In this document: positions 24,106 to 32,339 of the stretch, one piece after another
Layout of the letters: the number at the start of each line of letters is the position of its first letter
How positions within the stretch are numbered: position 1 is the stretch's first letter
Assembly: GCF_900176535.1 (NCBI RefSeq)
Contig: NZ_FWXT01000001.1
Location: 2,542,001-2,606,000, forward strand
Reading direction: 5' to 3'
Source of the DNA: Pedobacter africanus
GTDB taxonomy: Bacteria; Bacteroidota; Bacteroidia; Sphingobacteriales; Sphingobacteriaceae
Length of the DNA stretch: 64,000 nt
Notes under the pieces: generated by a model
What the model was told of the DNA's origin: nothing
Database searches by the model: none
What the model saw: the letters and a program-made list of their open reading frames with translations, nothing else
Position numbers and translations under genes: made by a program

Positions 24106-24375
24106 ATGGATAAGTATAAAATAAATGAATATTTATATCGGTTGAATGTTGTTGAATATTCAGCCGCCAGAAAAATTATTCCCAAAGTGCTCGACATCTC
24201 GCTGAATACTTTTCATAACTACAGAAATATAAAGATTGACTCTGAAACTGACATTCCTTACGGGATCATCAGAAAACTGGAGATTCTTTTTGATGTGAAG
24301 AGAGGCGATCTGGAGAATTTTCAGCTCAAGGGAAAAGATTTAAAAACACTGATCTATAGCGAAAAGGGGAAATAA
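24106..24375 (+). CDS. Small HTH-like protein, copy 2
   Basis: 89 residues, paralogue of the gene 20 bases upstream. Shared blocks are KYKIN at the start, KIIPKVL, SLNTFHNYRNI and DIPY. The predicted recognition region (SLNTFHNYRN) is identical in the two copies, while the loop and C-terminal tail (QLKGKDLKTLIYSEKGK) differ. This suggests two proteins that see the same or similar DNA site, or form a heterodimer, but with different effector or partner surfaces. No membrane segment or enzyme motif. Confidence 0.6.
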   Translation: MDKYKINEYLYRLNVVEYSAARKIIPKVLDISLNTFHNYRNIKIDSETDIPYGIIRKLEILFDVKRGDLENFQLKGKDLKTLIYSEKGK

Positions 24376-24438
24376 AAGCGCTTCTACGGGTTTTTGGTTT
24401 GTGGAAATATTAAAGAATGTGGAAAAAAATAAAAAACG

Positions 24439-24470
24439 TTTTTATTTCTAAAATAAAATTCCTAATATTG
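24439..24470 (+). promoter_or_regulatory. Likely rplS promoter
   Basis: TAATATTG (24463-24470) is one base from the -7 consensus, and a T-rich stretch at 24438-24447 lies at the right distance for the -33 box. It would give a leader of about 45 bases. Confidence 0.45.
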
Positions 24471-24474
24471 CAGT

Positions 24475-24499
24475 CCGATTTTAAACAACAAAAAATCGG
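24475..24499 (+). other. Hairpin in the rplS leader
   Basis: CCGATTTT (24475-24482) pairs perfectly with AAAATCGG (24492-24499) around a 9-base loop, starting just after the predicted start of transcription. It may be an L19 autoregulation site or only a 5' stabilising hairpin. Confidence 0.4.
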
Positions 24500-24516
24500 C
24501 TTAATAGCTTAAAATC

Positions 24517-24864
24517 ATGGATTTAGTAAAATTTGTTGAAGAGCAGGTAATCGCAAAAAATGAGTTTCCTGCGTTCAAATCAGGAGATACAGTGAGTGTT
24601 CACTATAAAATTCGCGAAGGTAATAAAGAGCGTATTCAAATTTACCAGGGCGTAGTATTACAACGTAACAGCGTAGGCGCAAGCGAAACGTTTACTGTTC
24701 GTAAAATGTCTAACGGTGTTGGTGTAGAGCGTATATTCCCTATCAACTCTCCAAACATTGCTAAAATTGAAGTGAACAGCTACGGTAAAGTTCGCAGAGC
24801 TAAATTGTTCTACCTGCGTGAGTTAACTGGTAAAGCAGCTCGTATCAAATCTAAAAGAGTTTAA
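24517..24864 (+). CDS. rplS: 50S ribosomal protein L19
   Basis: Lies at the 30S-50S interface. 115 residues, full length, with FKSGDTVSVHYKIREGNKER, IQIYQGVVLQRN, TFTVRKMSNGVGVERIFP and AKLFYLRELTGKAARI. It has its own promoter-like sequence and a strong terminator. In many bacteria rplS closes the rpsP-rimM-trmD operon; here it is separated from trmD by about 920 bases with two inserted genes. Confidence 0.98.
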   Translation: MDLVKFVEEQVIAKNEFPAFKSGDTVSVHYKIREGNKERIQIYQGVVLQRNSVGASETFTVRKMSNGVGVERIFPINSPNIAKIEVNSYGKVRRAKLFYLRELTGKAARIKSKRV

Positions 24865-24885
24865 TTTCTTTAAAAAAAATACAGG

Positions 24886-24917
24886 AACCTCCCCGATCAT
24901 ATCGGGGAGGTTTTTTT
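24886..24917 (+). terminator. Intrinsic terminator of rplS
   Basis: AACCTCCCCGAT and ATCGGGGAGGTT form a perfect 12-bp GC-rich stem with a 3-base loop, followed by seven T. Confidence 0.92.
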
Positions 24918-24924
24918 GTTTGTA

Positions 24925-24932
24925 TATCTTTG
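24925..24932 (+). promoter_or_regulatory. -7 box for the amino-acid dehydrogenase gene
   Basis: TATCTTTG is a perfect TAnnTTTG match, 22 bases before the ATG at 24955. Its -33 region would fall inside the rplS terminator. Confidence 0.45.
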
Positions 24933-24954
24933 CGGCAACTAACTTAATATAATA

Positions 24955-26181
24955 ATGAAAGAACTGTTAAAAAAATTCGAGGAGAAGCGACCCGAGATCG
25001 TTTTTGAGTGGAAAGATAAAGAATCTGAAGCGGAAGGCTGGGTGGTGATCAACTCACTTCGCGGAGGGGCTGCGGGTGGCGGTACCAGGATGCGTAAGGG
25101 TTTAGATAAACGTGAGGTTGAATCTCTGGCGAAAACCATGGAAGTTAAATTTACTGTTTCAGGACCTCCGATTGGGGGCGCCAAGTCGGGAATAAACTTT
25201 GATCCTGCAGATCCCCGGAAAAAAGAAGTACTGGAACGCTGGTATAAAGCGGTGATGCCATTGCTAAAAAACTATTATGGCACAGGCGGGGATCTAAACA
25301 TTGATGAGATTCATGAGGTCATTCCTATTACTGAAAATTATGGGTTATGGCACCCGCAGGAAGGGGTAATCAGCGGACATTACCAGGCAAGGGAAAATGA
25401 GCGCATTCACCAGATCGGACAGTTGAGATATGGGGTATCAAAGGTATTAGAGGATTTGAATTATACACCGGACATCAAGAGAAAATATAAAGTAGCAGAT
25501 ATGATCACCGGTTATGGGGTAGCTGAATCTATTGGTCATTTTTATAGCATCTGGGGCGGAGCGCTGTCCGGTAAAAAAGCCATTATCCAGGGATGGGGAA
25601 ATGTTGCTGCTGCTGCAGGTTATTACCTTGCACAGAATGGTGTGAAAATTGTGGGTATTATTGACCGTGTGGGAGGCCTGATCAATAAAGAAGGCTTTAC
25701 CAAAGAAGAGATCATTGATTTGTTTAACAACAGGGCTGGAAATACCCTGGTATCTTCGGCGCTGATCCCTTTTGAACAGGCCAGTCAGGAGATATGGAAT
25801 ATTGGCGCGGAAATATTTGTTCCTGCGGCCGCATCCAGGCTTGTACAGCAAACGGAAGTAGACCAGCTGATCAAAGTAGGGCTGGAAGTGATTGCCTGCG
25901 GTGCAAACGTTCCTTTTGCCGACAAAGAGATTTTCTTTGGAAGTATTATGGAGCATGCAGATAACCATGTTGCCGTTATCCCTGATTTCATTGCAAACTG
26001 CGGTATGGCCAGGGTATTTGCCTATCTGATGCAGAGAAATGTGGAAATGAGCGATGATGCTATCTTTACAGACGCGTCTGACGTAATTTATAAAGCAATG
26101 AAAGCAGTACACAAGGAATCTTCTGAGCGGAAGCAATTGTCAAAAACTGCTTTTGAAATCGCATTAAAACAACTGGTATAA
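24955..26181 (+). CDS. Glu/Leu/Phe/Val dehydrogenase family protein
   Basis: 408 residues. The N-terminal substrate domain contains SLRGGAAGGGTRM and PPIGGAKSGINFDP with the active-site lysine, followed by GGDLNIDE; the C-terminal Rossmann domain has IQGWGNVAAAAGYYLA and later PDFIANCGMARVFAY. These enzymes oxidatively deaminate an amino acid to a 2-oxo acid with NAD(P)+, or run in reverse to fix ammonia. The sequence differs enough from classical glutamate dehydrogenase that I do not name the substrate; leucine or glutamate are most likely. Followed after 2 bases by the mscS-type gene, so probably an operon. Confidence 0.88.
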   Translation: MKELLKKFEEKRPEIVFEWKDKESEAEGWVVINSLRGGAAGGGTRMRKGLDKREVESLAKTMEVKFTVSGPPIGGAKSGINFDPADPRKKEVLERWYKAVMPLLKNYYGTGGDLNIDEIHEVIPITENYGLWHPQEGVISGHYQARENERIHQIGQLRYGVSKVLEDLNYTPDIKRKYKVADMITGYGVAESIGHFYSIWGGALSGKKAIIQGWGNVAAAAGYYLAQNGVKIVGIIDRVGGLINKEGFTKEEIIDLFNNRAGNTLVSSALIPFEQASQEIWNIGAEIFVPAAASRLVQQTEVDQLIKVGLEVIACGANVPFADKEIFFGSIMEHADNHVAVIPDFIANCGMARVFAYLMQRNVEMSDDAIFTDASDVIYKAMKAVHKESSERKQLSKTAFEIALKQLV

Positions 26182-26183
26182 TT

Positions 26184-27311
26184 ATGATGGATAACCAATT
26201 TTTTGAACAAATCTTCTGGGGCAATACAGTTAAACAATACTGTATTTTTGTGATCATTATTTTACTTGGATTATTTTTCAAAAGATTGGTATCCAGGTTG
26301 TTCAGTCAGGCGCTTTTTAAGGTCTTCAGAAAATTTGCCGAAGAAGTAAAGGGCGAGACATTTGTTGCCCTGCTTTTAAAACCGATCGAATCCTTCATTA
26401 CGTTTTGTACGATATACCTAGCCATTAACACATTAAGCCATCCGCTGGATATTGTTATTGGGCATAGGACGAAAGCAAAATTGCCGGTAACGATTGGCGA
26501 TTGCCTGGATAAGATATTCCTGTTCCTGATCATTCTTTCTGTTTTCTGGATCATTTTAAGGATTGTTGATTTCATCGCCTTTGTACTGAAGCATAAAGCA
26601 TCAATTACAAACAACAGGGCCGACGACCAGCTGGTCCCGTTTCTAAAAGAGCTGACCAAGACGCTAATCTGTTTTCTGGGATTTTTTGTCTTGCTGGGCT
26701 TTGTTTTTGAAATCAATGTGCTTACCCTGATCACCGGTCTTGGAATCGGAGGTATTGCAATTGCCCTTGCCGCAAAAGAAAGCCTTGAAAACCTAATTGG
26801 ATCATTTACGATATTCCTGGATAAACCCTTTACCGTAGGCGACGTAGTTAAGGTAGACGGCATAGAAGGAACCATTGAAAAGGTTGGTTTCAGGAGCACA
26901 TGGCTGATCAGTCCGGATAAAACAACAATTGTGATCCCCAACAGGGCAATGATTGACGGGGTATTGGAAAATGTTACTTTGAGGAATTACAGGCGTGTCA
27001 GCTTTTTTATCGGAATTGTATATGAAACCAACCCGGCCGATATTAAGGCCATCCTTAGCGCCATAGAAGAATATTTATCGGCCAACAAAAATACAAAAGA
27101 TGGTTATGCTGCATTTGATAATTTTGGCGACTCAGCTTTAAATATTCAGGTTGTTTACCTGGTAGTCAATATGGAGCATAGTAACTTTGTTAAAGTTAAG
27201 GAAGAGATTAACTTTAAACTGATGGAAATTGTACAGGACTATCGGTCAGACTTTGCTTATCCAACACAGCGGTCTATTGGTGATCCGCTGCCTCAGAAAA
27301 ATGAGAAGTAA
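26184..27311 (+). CDS. MscS-family mechanosensitive channel
   Basis: 375 residues. Four or so membrane segments lie in the N-terminal half (starting about residues 14-32), the pore helix is GLGIGGIAIALAAKESLENL (about 187-206) with the alternating Gly/Ala pattern of TM3, and the beta domain follows with KPFTVGDVVKVDGIEGTIEKVGFRSTWL-type sequence. It should open under membrane tension and release solutes during hypo-osmotic shock. It abuts the dehydrogenase gene and ends at a strong bidirectional terminator. Confidence 0.92.
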   Translation: MMDNQFFEQIFWGNTVKQYCIFVIIILLGLFFKRLVSRLFSQALFKVFRKFAEEVKGETFVALLLKPIESFITFCTIYLAINTLSHPLDIVIGHRTKAKLPVTIGDCLDKIFLFLIILSVFWIILRIVDFIAFVLKHKASITNNRADDQLVPFLKELTKTLICFLGFFVLLGFVFEINVLTLITGLGIGGIAIALAAKESLENLIGSFTIFLDKPFTVGDVVKVDGIEGTIEKVGFRSTWLISPDKTTIVIPNRAMIDGVLENVTLRNYRRVSFFIGIVYETNPADIKAILSAIEEYLSANKNTKDGYAAFDNFGDSALNIQVVYLVVNMEHSNFVKVKEEINFKLMEIVQDYRSDFAYPTQRSIGDPLPQKNEK

Positions 27312-27345
27312 CAAAAAGGCCCCGATTTTCGGGGCCTTTTTGTTA
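27311..27345. terminator. Bidirectional terminator between mscS-type gene and psd
   Basis: ACAAAAAGGCCCCGA and TCGGGGCCTTTTTGT form a perfect 15-bp stem with a 3-base loop; the A run on one side and T run on the other let it work for both convergent genes. Confidence 0.92.
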
Positions 27346-27359
27346 TAAGTGTTTTATGC

Positions 27360-28019
27360 TTAGCTGAGTTCCGCCAATACGGTGATCCCGCCTTTTACGA
27401 CCTGATTGAGTTCCAGGTTAACCTTTGTGCCCAGCGGTAGAAATATATCCACCCTGGAGCCGAATTTGATAAATCCAAACTCTTTATTCTGGGTTACATT
27501 GTCACCTTCTTTAACATACCAGACAATTCTTCTGGCCAGGGCGCCGGCGATCTGTCTGAACAATACCGGAGTGCCGTTCTTATGCTCTACTACTACCGTA
27601 GTCCTTTCATTTTCGGTGGATGATTTGGGGTTCCAGGCTGCTAAATATTTGCCCGGATGGTATTTAAAAAACTTCACTATTCCAGAGATCGGGTTTCTGT
27701 TGATGTGAACATTTACCGGCGACATGAAAATAGAAACCTGCAGTCTTTTGTCCTTAAAGTATTCTCCTTCTTCTGTTTCCTCAATAACCACAACTTTACC
27801 ATCCGCCGGGCAAATCACGAGGTTTTCACCATTTGTAAAAGTTCTGGAAGGATTACGAAAGAACTGCAGTACTGTGATGAACAGGAACAGGGAAAAAAGA
27901 TAGATCAGCCACTTCAGCCAGGTAATGTCAGCATATCTATAATCGACAACTGCGTTGATGATAAATATGAAAAGTACGGAAAGTGCAATGGTGGTGTAAC
28001 CTTCTTTGTGTATGGTCAT
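27360..28019 (-). CDS. psd: Phosphatidylserine decarboxylase family protein
   Basis: Converts phosphatidylserine to phosphatidylethanolamine at the inner membrane; 219 residues, the short bacterial form. Two hydrophobic segments stand at the N-terminus (about 11-25 and 31-49). Motifs: VICPADGKVV, KRLQVSIFMSPVNVHINR, and the self-cleavage site FGSRVDIFLP, where the serine becomes the pyruvoyl group. Expected to be processed into two chains. It is the last gene of the mtg-like/hpt/psd minus-strand group. Confidence 0.93.
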   Translation of the reverse strand: MTIHKEGYTTIALSVLFIFIINAVVDYRYADITWLKWLIYLFSLFLFITVLQFFRNPSRTFTNGENLVICPADGKVVVIEETEEGEYFKDKRLQVSIFMSPVNVHINRNPISGIVKFFKYHPGKYLAAWNPKSSTENERTTVVVEHKNGTPVLFRQIAGALARRIVWYVKEGDNVTQNKEFGFIKFGSRVDIFLPLGTKVNLELNQVVKGGITVLAELS

Positions 28020-28060
28020 GGATCTGAGATATATGTTTCCGCAAAATTGAGAAAAAAAAA

Positions 28061-28600
28061 TTACATTTTGGCCCTGTAAATATCTTTCAGGTTCCTGCCC
28101 AGTCCATCATAATCCAGGCCATAGCCTACAACAAATTCGTTCCCGATTTCAAAGCCAACATATTCCAATTCTTCAATTTCTGCTTTTAATGCCGTCGGTT
28201 TGAATAGGAGTGTGCAAACCTTTACAGAAGCAGGCTGCTGCTTTTGTACTTCTTTAAGGATATGTGTGAGTGTAAATCCGGTGTCAACGATATCCTCTAC
28301 TATAATCACATCCCGGTTGTGCAGGTTTTCCGGCAAGCCAAAGGCCTGTTTAATGGCTCCTGAACTTTCTGTGCCCTCGTAAGATGAAACCCTGATGAAT
28401 CCGATCTCACAGGGAATTTCAATTTCTCTGATCAAATCGGCCATAAAAAGAAAGCTGCCATTGAGCACTCCAATGAATACCGGGCACCTGGACTCATAAT
28501 CCACATTCATCTGTATCCCGATCAGGCGGATTCTTTTGCTGATGTTATCGTTGTCCAGAAGTATTTCAAACTCCTTATCTGCTATATGAATCTTGTGCAT
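28061..28600 (-). CDS. hpt: Hypoxanthine phosphoribosyltransferase
   Basis: Purine salvage: makes IMP or GMP from hypoxanthine or guanine and PRPP; 179 residues. The PRPP loop is DVIIVEDIVDTGFTL (about 93-107), preceded by FIGVLNGSFLFMADL and followed by KPTALKAEIEELEYVGFEI and FVVGYGLDYDGLGRNL. It starts 13 bases after the transglycosylase-fusion stop and ends 41 before psd, all on the minus strand. Confidence 0.94.
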   Translation of the reverse strand: MHKIHIADKEFEILLDNDNISKRIRLIGIQMNVDYESRCPVFIGVLNGSFLFMADLIREIEIPCEIGFIRVSSYEGTESSGAIKQAFGLPENLHNRDVIIVEDIVDTGFTLTHILKEVQKQQPASVKVCTLLFKPTALKAEIEELEYVGFEIGNEFVVGYGLDYDGLGRNLKDIYRAKM

Positions 28601-28613
28601 GCCCCCTGATGAT

Positions 28614-30776
28614 TTAAAGTTGTGCCGCTTTTTCTTTTTCCTTTTCTTTACGGCGTTGTTCCCTTCGCTCCTGTCTCAACTCTTTTCTGGTTTTTTGAAC
28701 GGTATCCGTCTTTAGGGGTTGCCTGTTTGAGGTAGTATCCTTTTTAGAGCGTCCAAACAAGCGGTCGAAAAGGTTCTTTGAGGCATCCTGCGTTTCTACA
28801 GCAGGCAAAGGATCTTCATTGTCGAAACTATTGGTGTCAATTTTTGTGGTATCGGGCAATAGGTATTGCCTTAATCCTTCACGTAAACGCACGTTGTAAA
28901 AACCGTAGCCGCTGGTATCGCCAGGGGTAAGGCCTCTTCTGGCCATAATGTTGCCAATGTATTTGAAATAAGGATAAAGATAGTCTTTAAGCCCCCCGTC
29001 TCCTCTGAATTTGTACAGTGCAATTTTAGGCCTGGGAACAATATTGGCAAGAAAGATACCTTCTCCTATGTTGAGGTCTGAAGGCTTTTTACCAAAATAA
29101 TAGCGGGTTGCTTCACCTATCCCATAAATGTTCTGGCCCATTTCAATGATGTTGAAATAGACTTCCAGCATCCGGTTTTTGCTTACCAGCCTGTTGTTTT
29201 CAATAAGCCATACAATGAGAATCTCTTCGGCCTTCCTGGACAGTGTTTTCTGCCTGCTCAGAAACACATTCTTTACCAGCTGCATGGAGATGGTACTGCC
29301 TCCCCTGACAAATTTCTTTTCTTTAAAGTTAACTGCAAAAGACTTACGTATAGACTCCTGCACAAAGCCTTTGTGGGTAAAGAAAGAAGGGTCTTCGGAA
29401 GTTAGGATGGCATTTTTGAAATTGCTGGAAACTTCTGAAAGCGGTGTGAAATTAGGATTGGATGGTCCGATCAGGATATCACGCATTGGCTTTCCGCGTT
29501 CATATGGCGTGTATACAAAATCACCATTGATCTTTTGAAGGTTGGTTTTGCCCCATTTCAGAATTTTAAAATTATGAGGGGTAAGTCCTGAATAAAATTT
29601 TACACTATCAGGCTGGGTACTGTCCAGATAAAAGCTGAGGTCATAGCTTACTTTTCCGCTTACTTTCATGCCATCAAGGGATTCAAACAGGCCCTGTGGA
29701 AAGGAACTCAGCACTTCCTGGGCATCCTGCTCAGGTGCATGTAATTTAAGTTCGTATATTTTATTCGGAGAAAGCGTATACTTTACATAAGGGTGAATGG
29801 CCGCCTTTTTTAAGAAGACGGTTGAGGAGCTGTCCAGTGCCACATAATTCTTTCCGATAAGCATATCTGCATCTATTTTGGCGTCGGGAACGACAATGTC
29901 ATTGGAAGCGATTTTAGGGTGATTGACCAGCAGGTTCTTTACCGACCATGAGCCCGATATTTTAAAGGCATCTCCACTGTATTCGGCACTTTTCATTTCC
30001 GTTCTTACGGTATCAAAGCTAAGTTTAGCCTGAAGCTTTTTGTTCAGGTAGGGAAGTTCTACCTTTTTATTGTCGGCAAACAGCATAATGTCGAGTTGTT
30101 TCCTGCCGGGCTTAACCGTTCCGTTAATGTGCCAGGTTGATTCTGTTCCGTTTACAAGGACGGTTGATTTTAAATCCCCATCATCTATGGTTGCCGTTGT
30201 GGTCAGAAAAGATAGCTTTGCAGTGTCGTTGTCATTTACATTCAGCAGAAAATCCTTAATCTCCATATTGTCAGGGATTTTATACAAAACCTGGTTTAAA
30301 AGGTTATGAGCAAGATCGCCAAGGTCTACTTTGTTTTTCTTTTCTGTACTGTCCTTCTTCTTCCTTTTAAGAAAGAAATCCAGGTTGCTCAGTGAATCCC
30401 TGAAAACGATGTTGAGCTTTCCGGTATTTAAGTTGATTTCAGAAAGTTTGACATCTCCAAACAGCAAAGGGAAAAGCTTTACACCAATGGTCATTTCGTT
30501 GATCGTGCTGAGTGTGTCTCGGTCTTTCGGGACCACCGAAATGGCTTCCATACGTACAGTATTTAGACCACTGAAGCCATATCCCTTAATTTTAACATCC
30601 AGCCCATAATCTTTTTCCGCCTTGGCTATGGCCCTGGCCATCATCCGGTTTAAGAGCGCCTCCCTTTTGTTATAGGCAACAGTTCCGGCTATGATGAGGA
30701 TGAGCAGAAAACTCCCCAGTACCCAGGCTCCGATCATTACATACTTCTTTGGGATATTGATTTTAGGAAAATGCAT
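28614..30776 (-). CDS. AsmA-like / GT51 peptidoglycan transglycosylase fusion
   Basis: 720 residues. An N-terminal membrane segment (about 14-33) is followed by roughly 380 residues resembling AsmA-type repeats (ALLNRMMARAIAKAEKDYGLD, then beta-rich GDVKLSEINLNTGKL), then a GT51 domain: NAILTSEDPSFFTHKGF with the catalytic glutamate (about 458), RGGSTISMQLVKN (about 488-500), and EVYFNIIEMGQNIYGIGEA. GT51 polymerises lipid II into glycan strands. No transpeptidase domain follows; instead comes a Lys/Arg/Glu-rich tail. It differs from MtgA by the large extra domain, which may bind lipid or another envelope part. First gene of the group with hpt and psd. Confidence 0.85.
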   Translation of the reverse strand: MHFPKINIPKKYVMIGAWVLGSFLLILIIAGTVAYNKREALLNRMMARAIAKAEKDYGLDVKIKGYGFSGLNTVRMEAISVVPKDRDTLSTINEMTIGVKLFPLLFGDVKLSEINLNTGKLNIVFRDSLSNLDFFLKRKKKDSTEKKNKVDLGDLAHNLLNQVLYKIPDNMEIKDFLLNVNDNDTAKLSFLTTTATIDDGDLKSTVLVNGTESTWHINGTVKPGRKQLDIMLFADNKKVELPYLNKKLQAKLSFDTVRTEMKSAEYSGDAFKISGSWSVKNLLVNHPKIASNDIVVPDAKIDADMLIGKNYVALDSSSTVFLKKAAIHPYVKYTLSPNKIYELKLHAPEQDAQEVLSSFPQGLFESLDGMKVSGKVSYDLSFYLDSTQPDSVKFYSGLTPHNFKILKWGKTNLQKINGDFVYTPYERGKPMRDILIGPSNPNFTPLSEVSSNFKNAILTSEDPSFFTHKGFVQESIRKSFAVNFKEKKFVRGGSTISMQLVKNVFLSRQKTLSRKAEEILIVWLIENNRLVSKNRMLEVYFNIIEMGQNIYGIGEATRYYFGKKPSDLNIGEGIFLANIVPRPKIALYKFRGDGGLKDYLYPYFKYIGNIMARRGLTPGDTSGYGFYNVRLREGLRQYLLPDTTKIDTNSFDNEDPLPAVETQDASKNLFDRLFGRSKKDTTSNRQPLKTDTVQKTRKELRQERREQRRKEKEKEKAAQL

Positions 30777-30880
30777 GCTATAAAATAGATATTACTGCTA
30801 AACGTTAAACTCAAATGTTTATTTCGTGTTAAAATTACAATAAAAAGGGGCATTAAAAATTTATTGTGAGCGTCTTTTGT

Positions 30881-30888
30881 TATTTTTG
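30881..30888 (+). promoter_or_regulatory. -7 box adjacent to mrp start
   Basis: TATTTTTG (TAnnTTTG) ends 5 bases before the mrp ATG, so the transcript may be leaderless. No -33 box at standard spacing. Confidence 0.4.
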
Positions 30889-30892
30889 AATA

Positions 30893-31984
30893 ATGATAAT
30901 TACCCAGGAACAAGTTCTAGCGGCTTTGAGGAATGTTGAAGATCCGGATCTTAAGAAAGATCTGGTAACCTTGAACATGATTAAAGAGCTAAAAATAGAG
31001 GATAACCAGGTCAGTTTTACCCTGGAGTTGACAACCCCGGCCTGTCCGATGAAGGATATGCTGAAGAATGCATGTGTAAATGCCATTAAGCATTTTGTTA
31101 GTCAGGATGCTGAAGTCGGGATCGACATCAGCTCGAGGGTAACAAAACCTATGGATAGTTCACAGCTGAATGCCATCCGGAATATTATCCTTGTTTCCTC
31201 CGGTAAGGGAGGTGTTGGAAAGTCTACTGTAGCAAGTAATCTTGCCGTTGCCCTGGGTGCAGGGGGTGCAAAAGTAGGTTTAATCGATGCAGACATTTAT
31301 GGCCCGTCAGTCCCAACGATGTTTGGTTTGGTAGACGCAAAACCTAGTGCAAGGGAAACGGAGGGAGGAAAAACACTGATTCTGCCGATTGAAAAGTACG
31401 GGATAAAACTACTTTCCCTTGGGTTCTTTGCCGATCCGGATCAACCGGTGCCATGGCGGGGACCTATGGCTTCGAATGCGGTAAAGCAGCTTTTTAATGA
31501 TGCCGATTGGGGTGAACTGGATTATCTGATTGTTGATCTTCCACCGGGCACTGGCGATATTCACATTACCATTACCCAGGGATTCCCGATTGCAGGAGCA
31601 GTTATCGTAACCACGCCCCAGCAGGTGGCTTTGGCCGATACCAGAAAAGGATTGGCCATGTTTAAAATGCCATCTATAAATATTCCTGTTTTGGGTGTAA
31701 TAGAGAATATGGCTTATTTTACCCCGGAAGAATTACCCGACAATAAGTATTATATTTTTGGCAGGGACGGAGGAAAAGAGCTGGCAAAATCATTTGACGT
31801 TCCTTTTCTGGGAGAAATTCCGCTGGTACAAAGCATTACTGAAGGTGGTGATAGCGGTGTGCCGGTTGCAATGGAAAGTGCCGGGACATTGGCAGCTTCC
31901 TTTGCAACGATTGCCGGGAAGGTGGCCCAGCAAGTTGCCATTAATAATGCCCAGCGGGCAGGTAGCCTATCTTCGATCGACTGA
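30893..31984 (+). CDS. mrp: Mrp/Nbp35-type P-loop iron-sulfur carrier protein
   Basis: 363 residues. N-terminal MIP18/DUF59 domain (about 1-85) with LTTPACPMKDM, then a deviant Walker A SSGKGGVGKSTVASN (about 102-116), DADIYGPSVP, LPPGTGDIHIT and TTPQQVALAD. The family assembles and delivers Fe-S clusters. The CxxC that ligates the cluster in ApbC, normally just after the ENM motif, is absent: that stretch reads ENMAYFTPEELPDNK, and the only cysteines are the two in the N-terminal domain. A NifU-like gene with CxxC follows 55 bases downstream. Confidence 0.93.
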   Translation: MIITQEQVLAALRNVEDPDLKKDLVTLNMIKELKIEDNQVSFTLELTTPACPMKDMLKNACVNAIKHFVSQDAEVGIDISSRVTKPMDSSQLNAIRNIILVSSGKGGVGKSTVASNLAVALGAGGAKVGLIDADIYGPSVPTMFGLVDAKPSARETEGGKTLILPIEKYGIKLLSLGFFADPDQPVPWRGPMASNAVKQLFNDADWGELDYLIVDLPPGTGDIHITITQGFPIAGAVIVTTPQQVALADTRKGLAMFKMPSINIPVLGVIENMAYFTPEELPDNKYYIFGRDGGKELAKSFDVPFLGEIPLVQSITEGGDSGVPVAMESAGTLAASFATIAGKVAQQVAINNAQRAGSLSSID

Positions 31985-32039
31985 AAATGATGTTATAAGG
32001 AAAAAAATTACTATTTTTATATTTTAATAATTTACCAAA

Positions 32040-32285
32040 ATGAATTTAACAGAACAAGTAGAGCAGGCGTTGGAAACCATCAGACCATATTTAGTTGCTG
32101 ACGGAGGGGACGTTGCGATAGAAGAGATTACGCCGGAAAACGTCGTTAGATTAAAATTATTGGGTAATTGCGGCTCTTGTAAAATGAGTTTTATGACGAT
32201 GAAAGCCGGAGTGGAGCAGGCTATTATGAAAGCTGTTCCGCAAATTACCGGAGTTGAAGCGATAAACCTGACCGAGCCGGTATAA
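32040..32285 (+). CDS. NifU C-terminal domain protein
   Basis: 81 residues, a stand-alone NifU C-terminal (Nfu) domain that carries a [4Fe-4S] cluster between two subunits through GNCGSCKMSFMTM. The preceding RPYLVADGGDVAIEEI is the standard family start. Likely partner of the Mrp-type protein encoded just upstream. Short but complete. Confidence 0.93.
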   Translation: MNLTEQVEQALETIRPYLVADGGDVAIEEITPENVVRLKLLGNCGSCKMSFMTMKAGVEQAIMKAVPQITGVEAINLTEPV

Positions 32286-32327
32286 ATGATTTAACACTAT
32301 TTAACTAGCACTCTTAGTTGTAAGCGC

Positions 32328-32335
32328 TATTTTTG
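32328..32335 (+). promoter_or_regulatory. -7 box adjacent to the 32340 gene
   Basis: TATTTTTG ends 5 bases before the ATG at 32340. Perfect TAnnTTTG; no -33 match at the usual distance. Confidence 0.4.
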
Positions 32336-32339
32336 TAAC

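Noticed and set aside
25447..26136. Minus-strand open frame of 229 codons opposite the amino-acid dehydrogenase
   Set aside because: Reading frame is the reverse of a well-conserved enzyme; composition is Cys/His/Tyr-rich and not protein-like.
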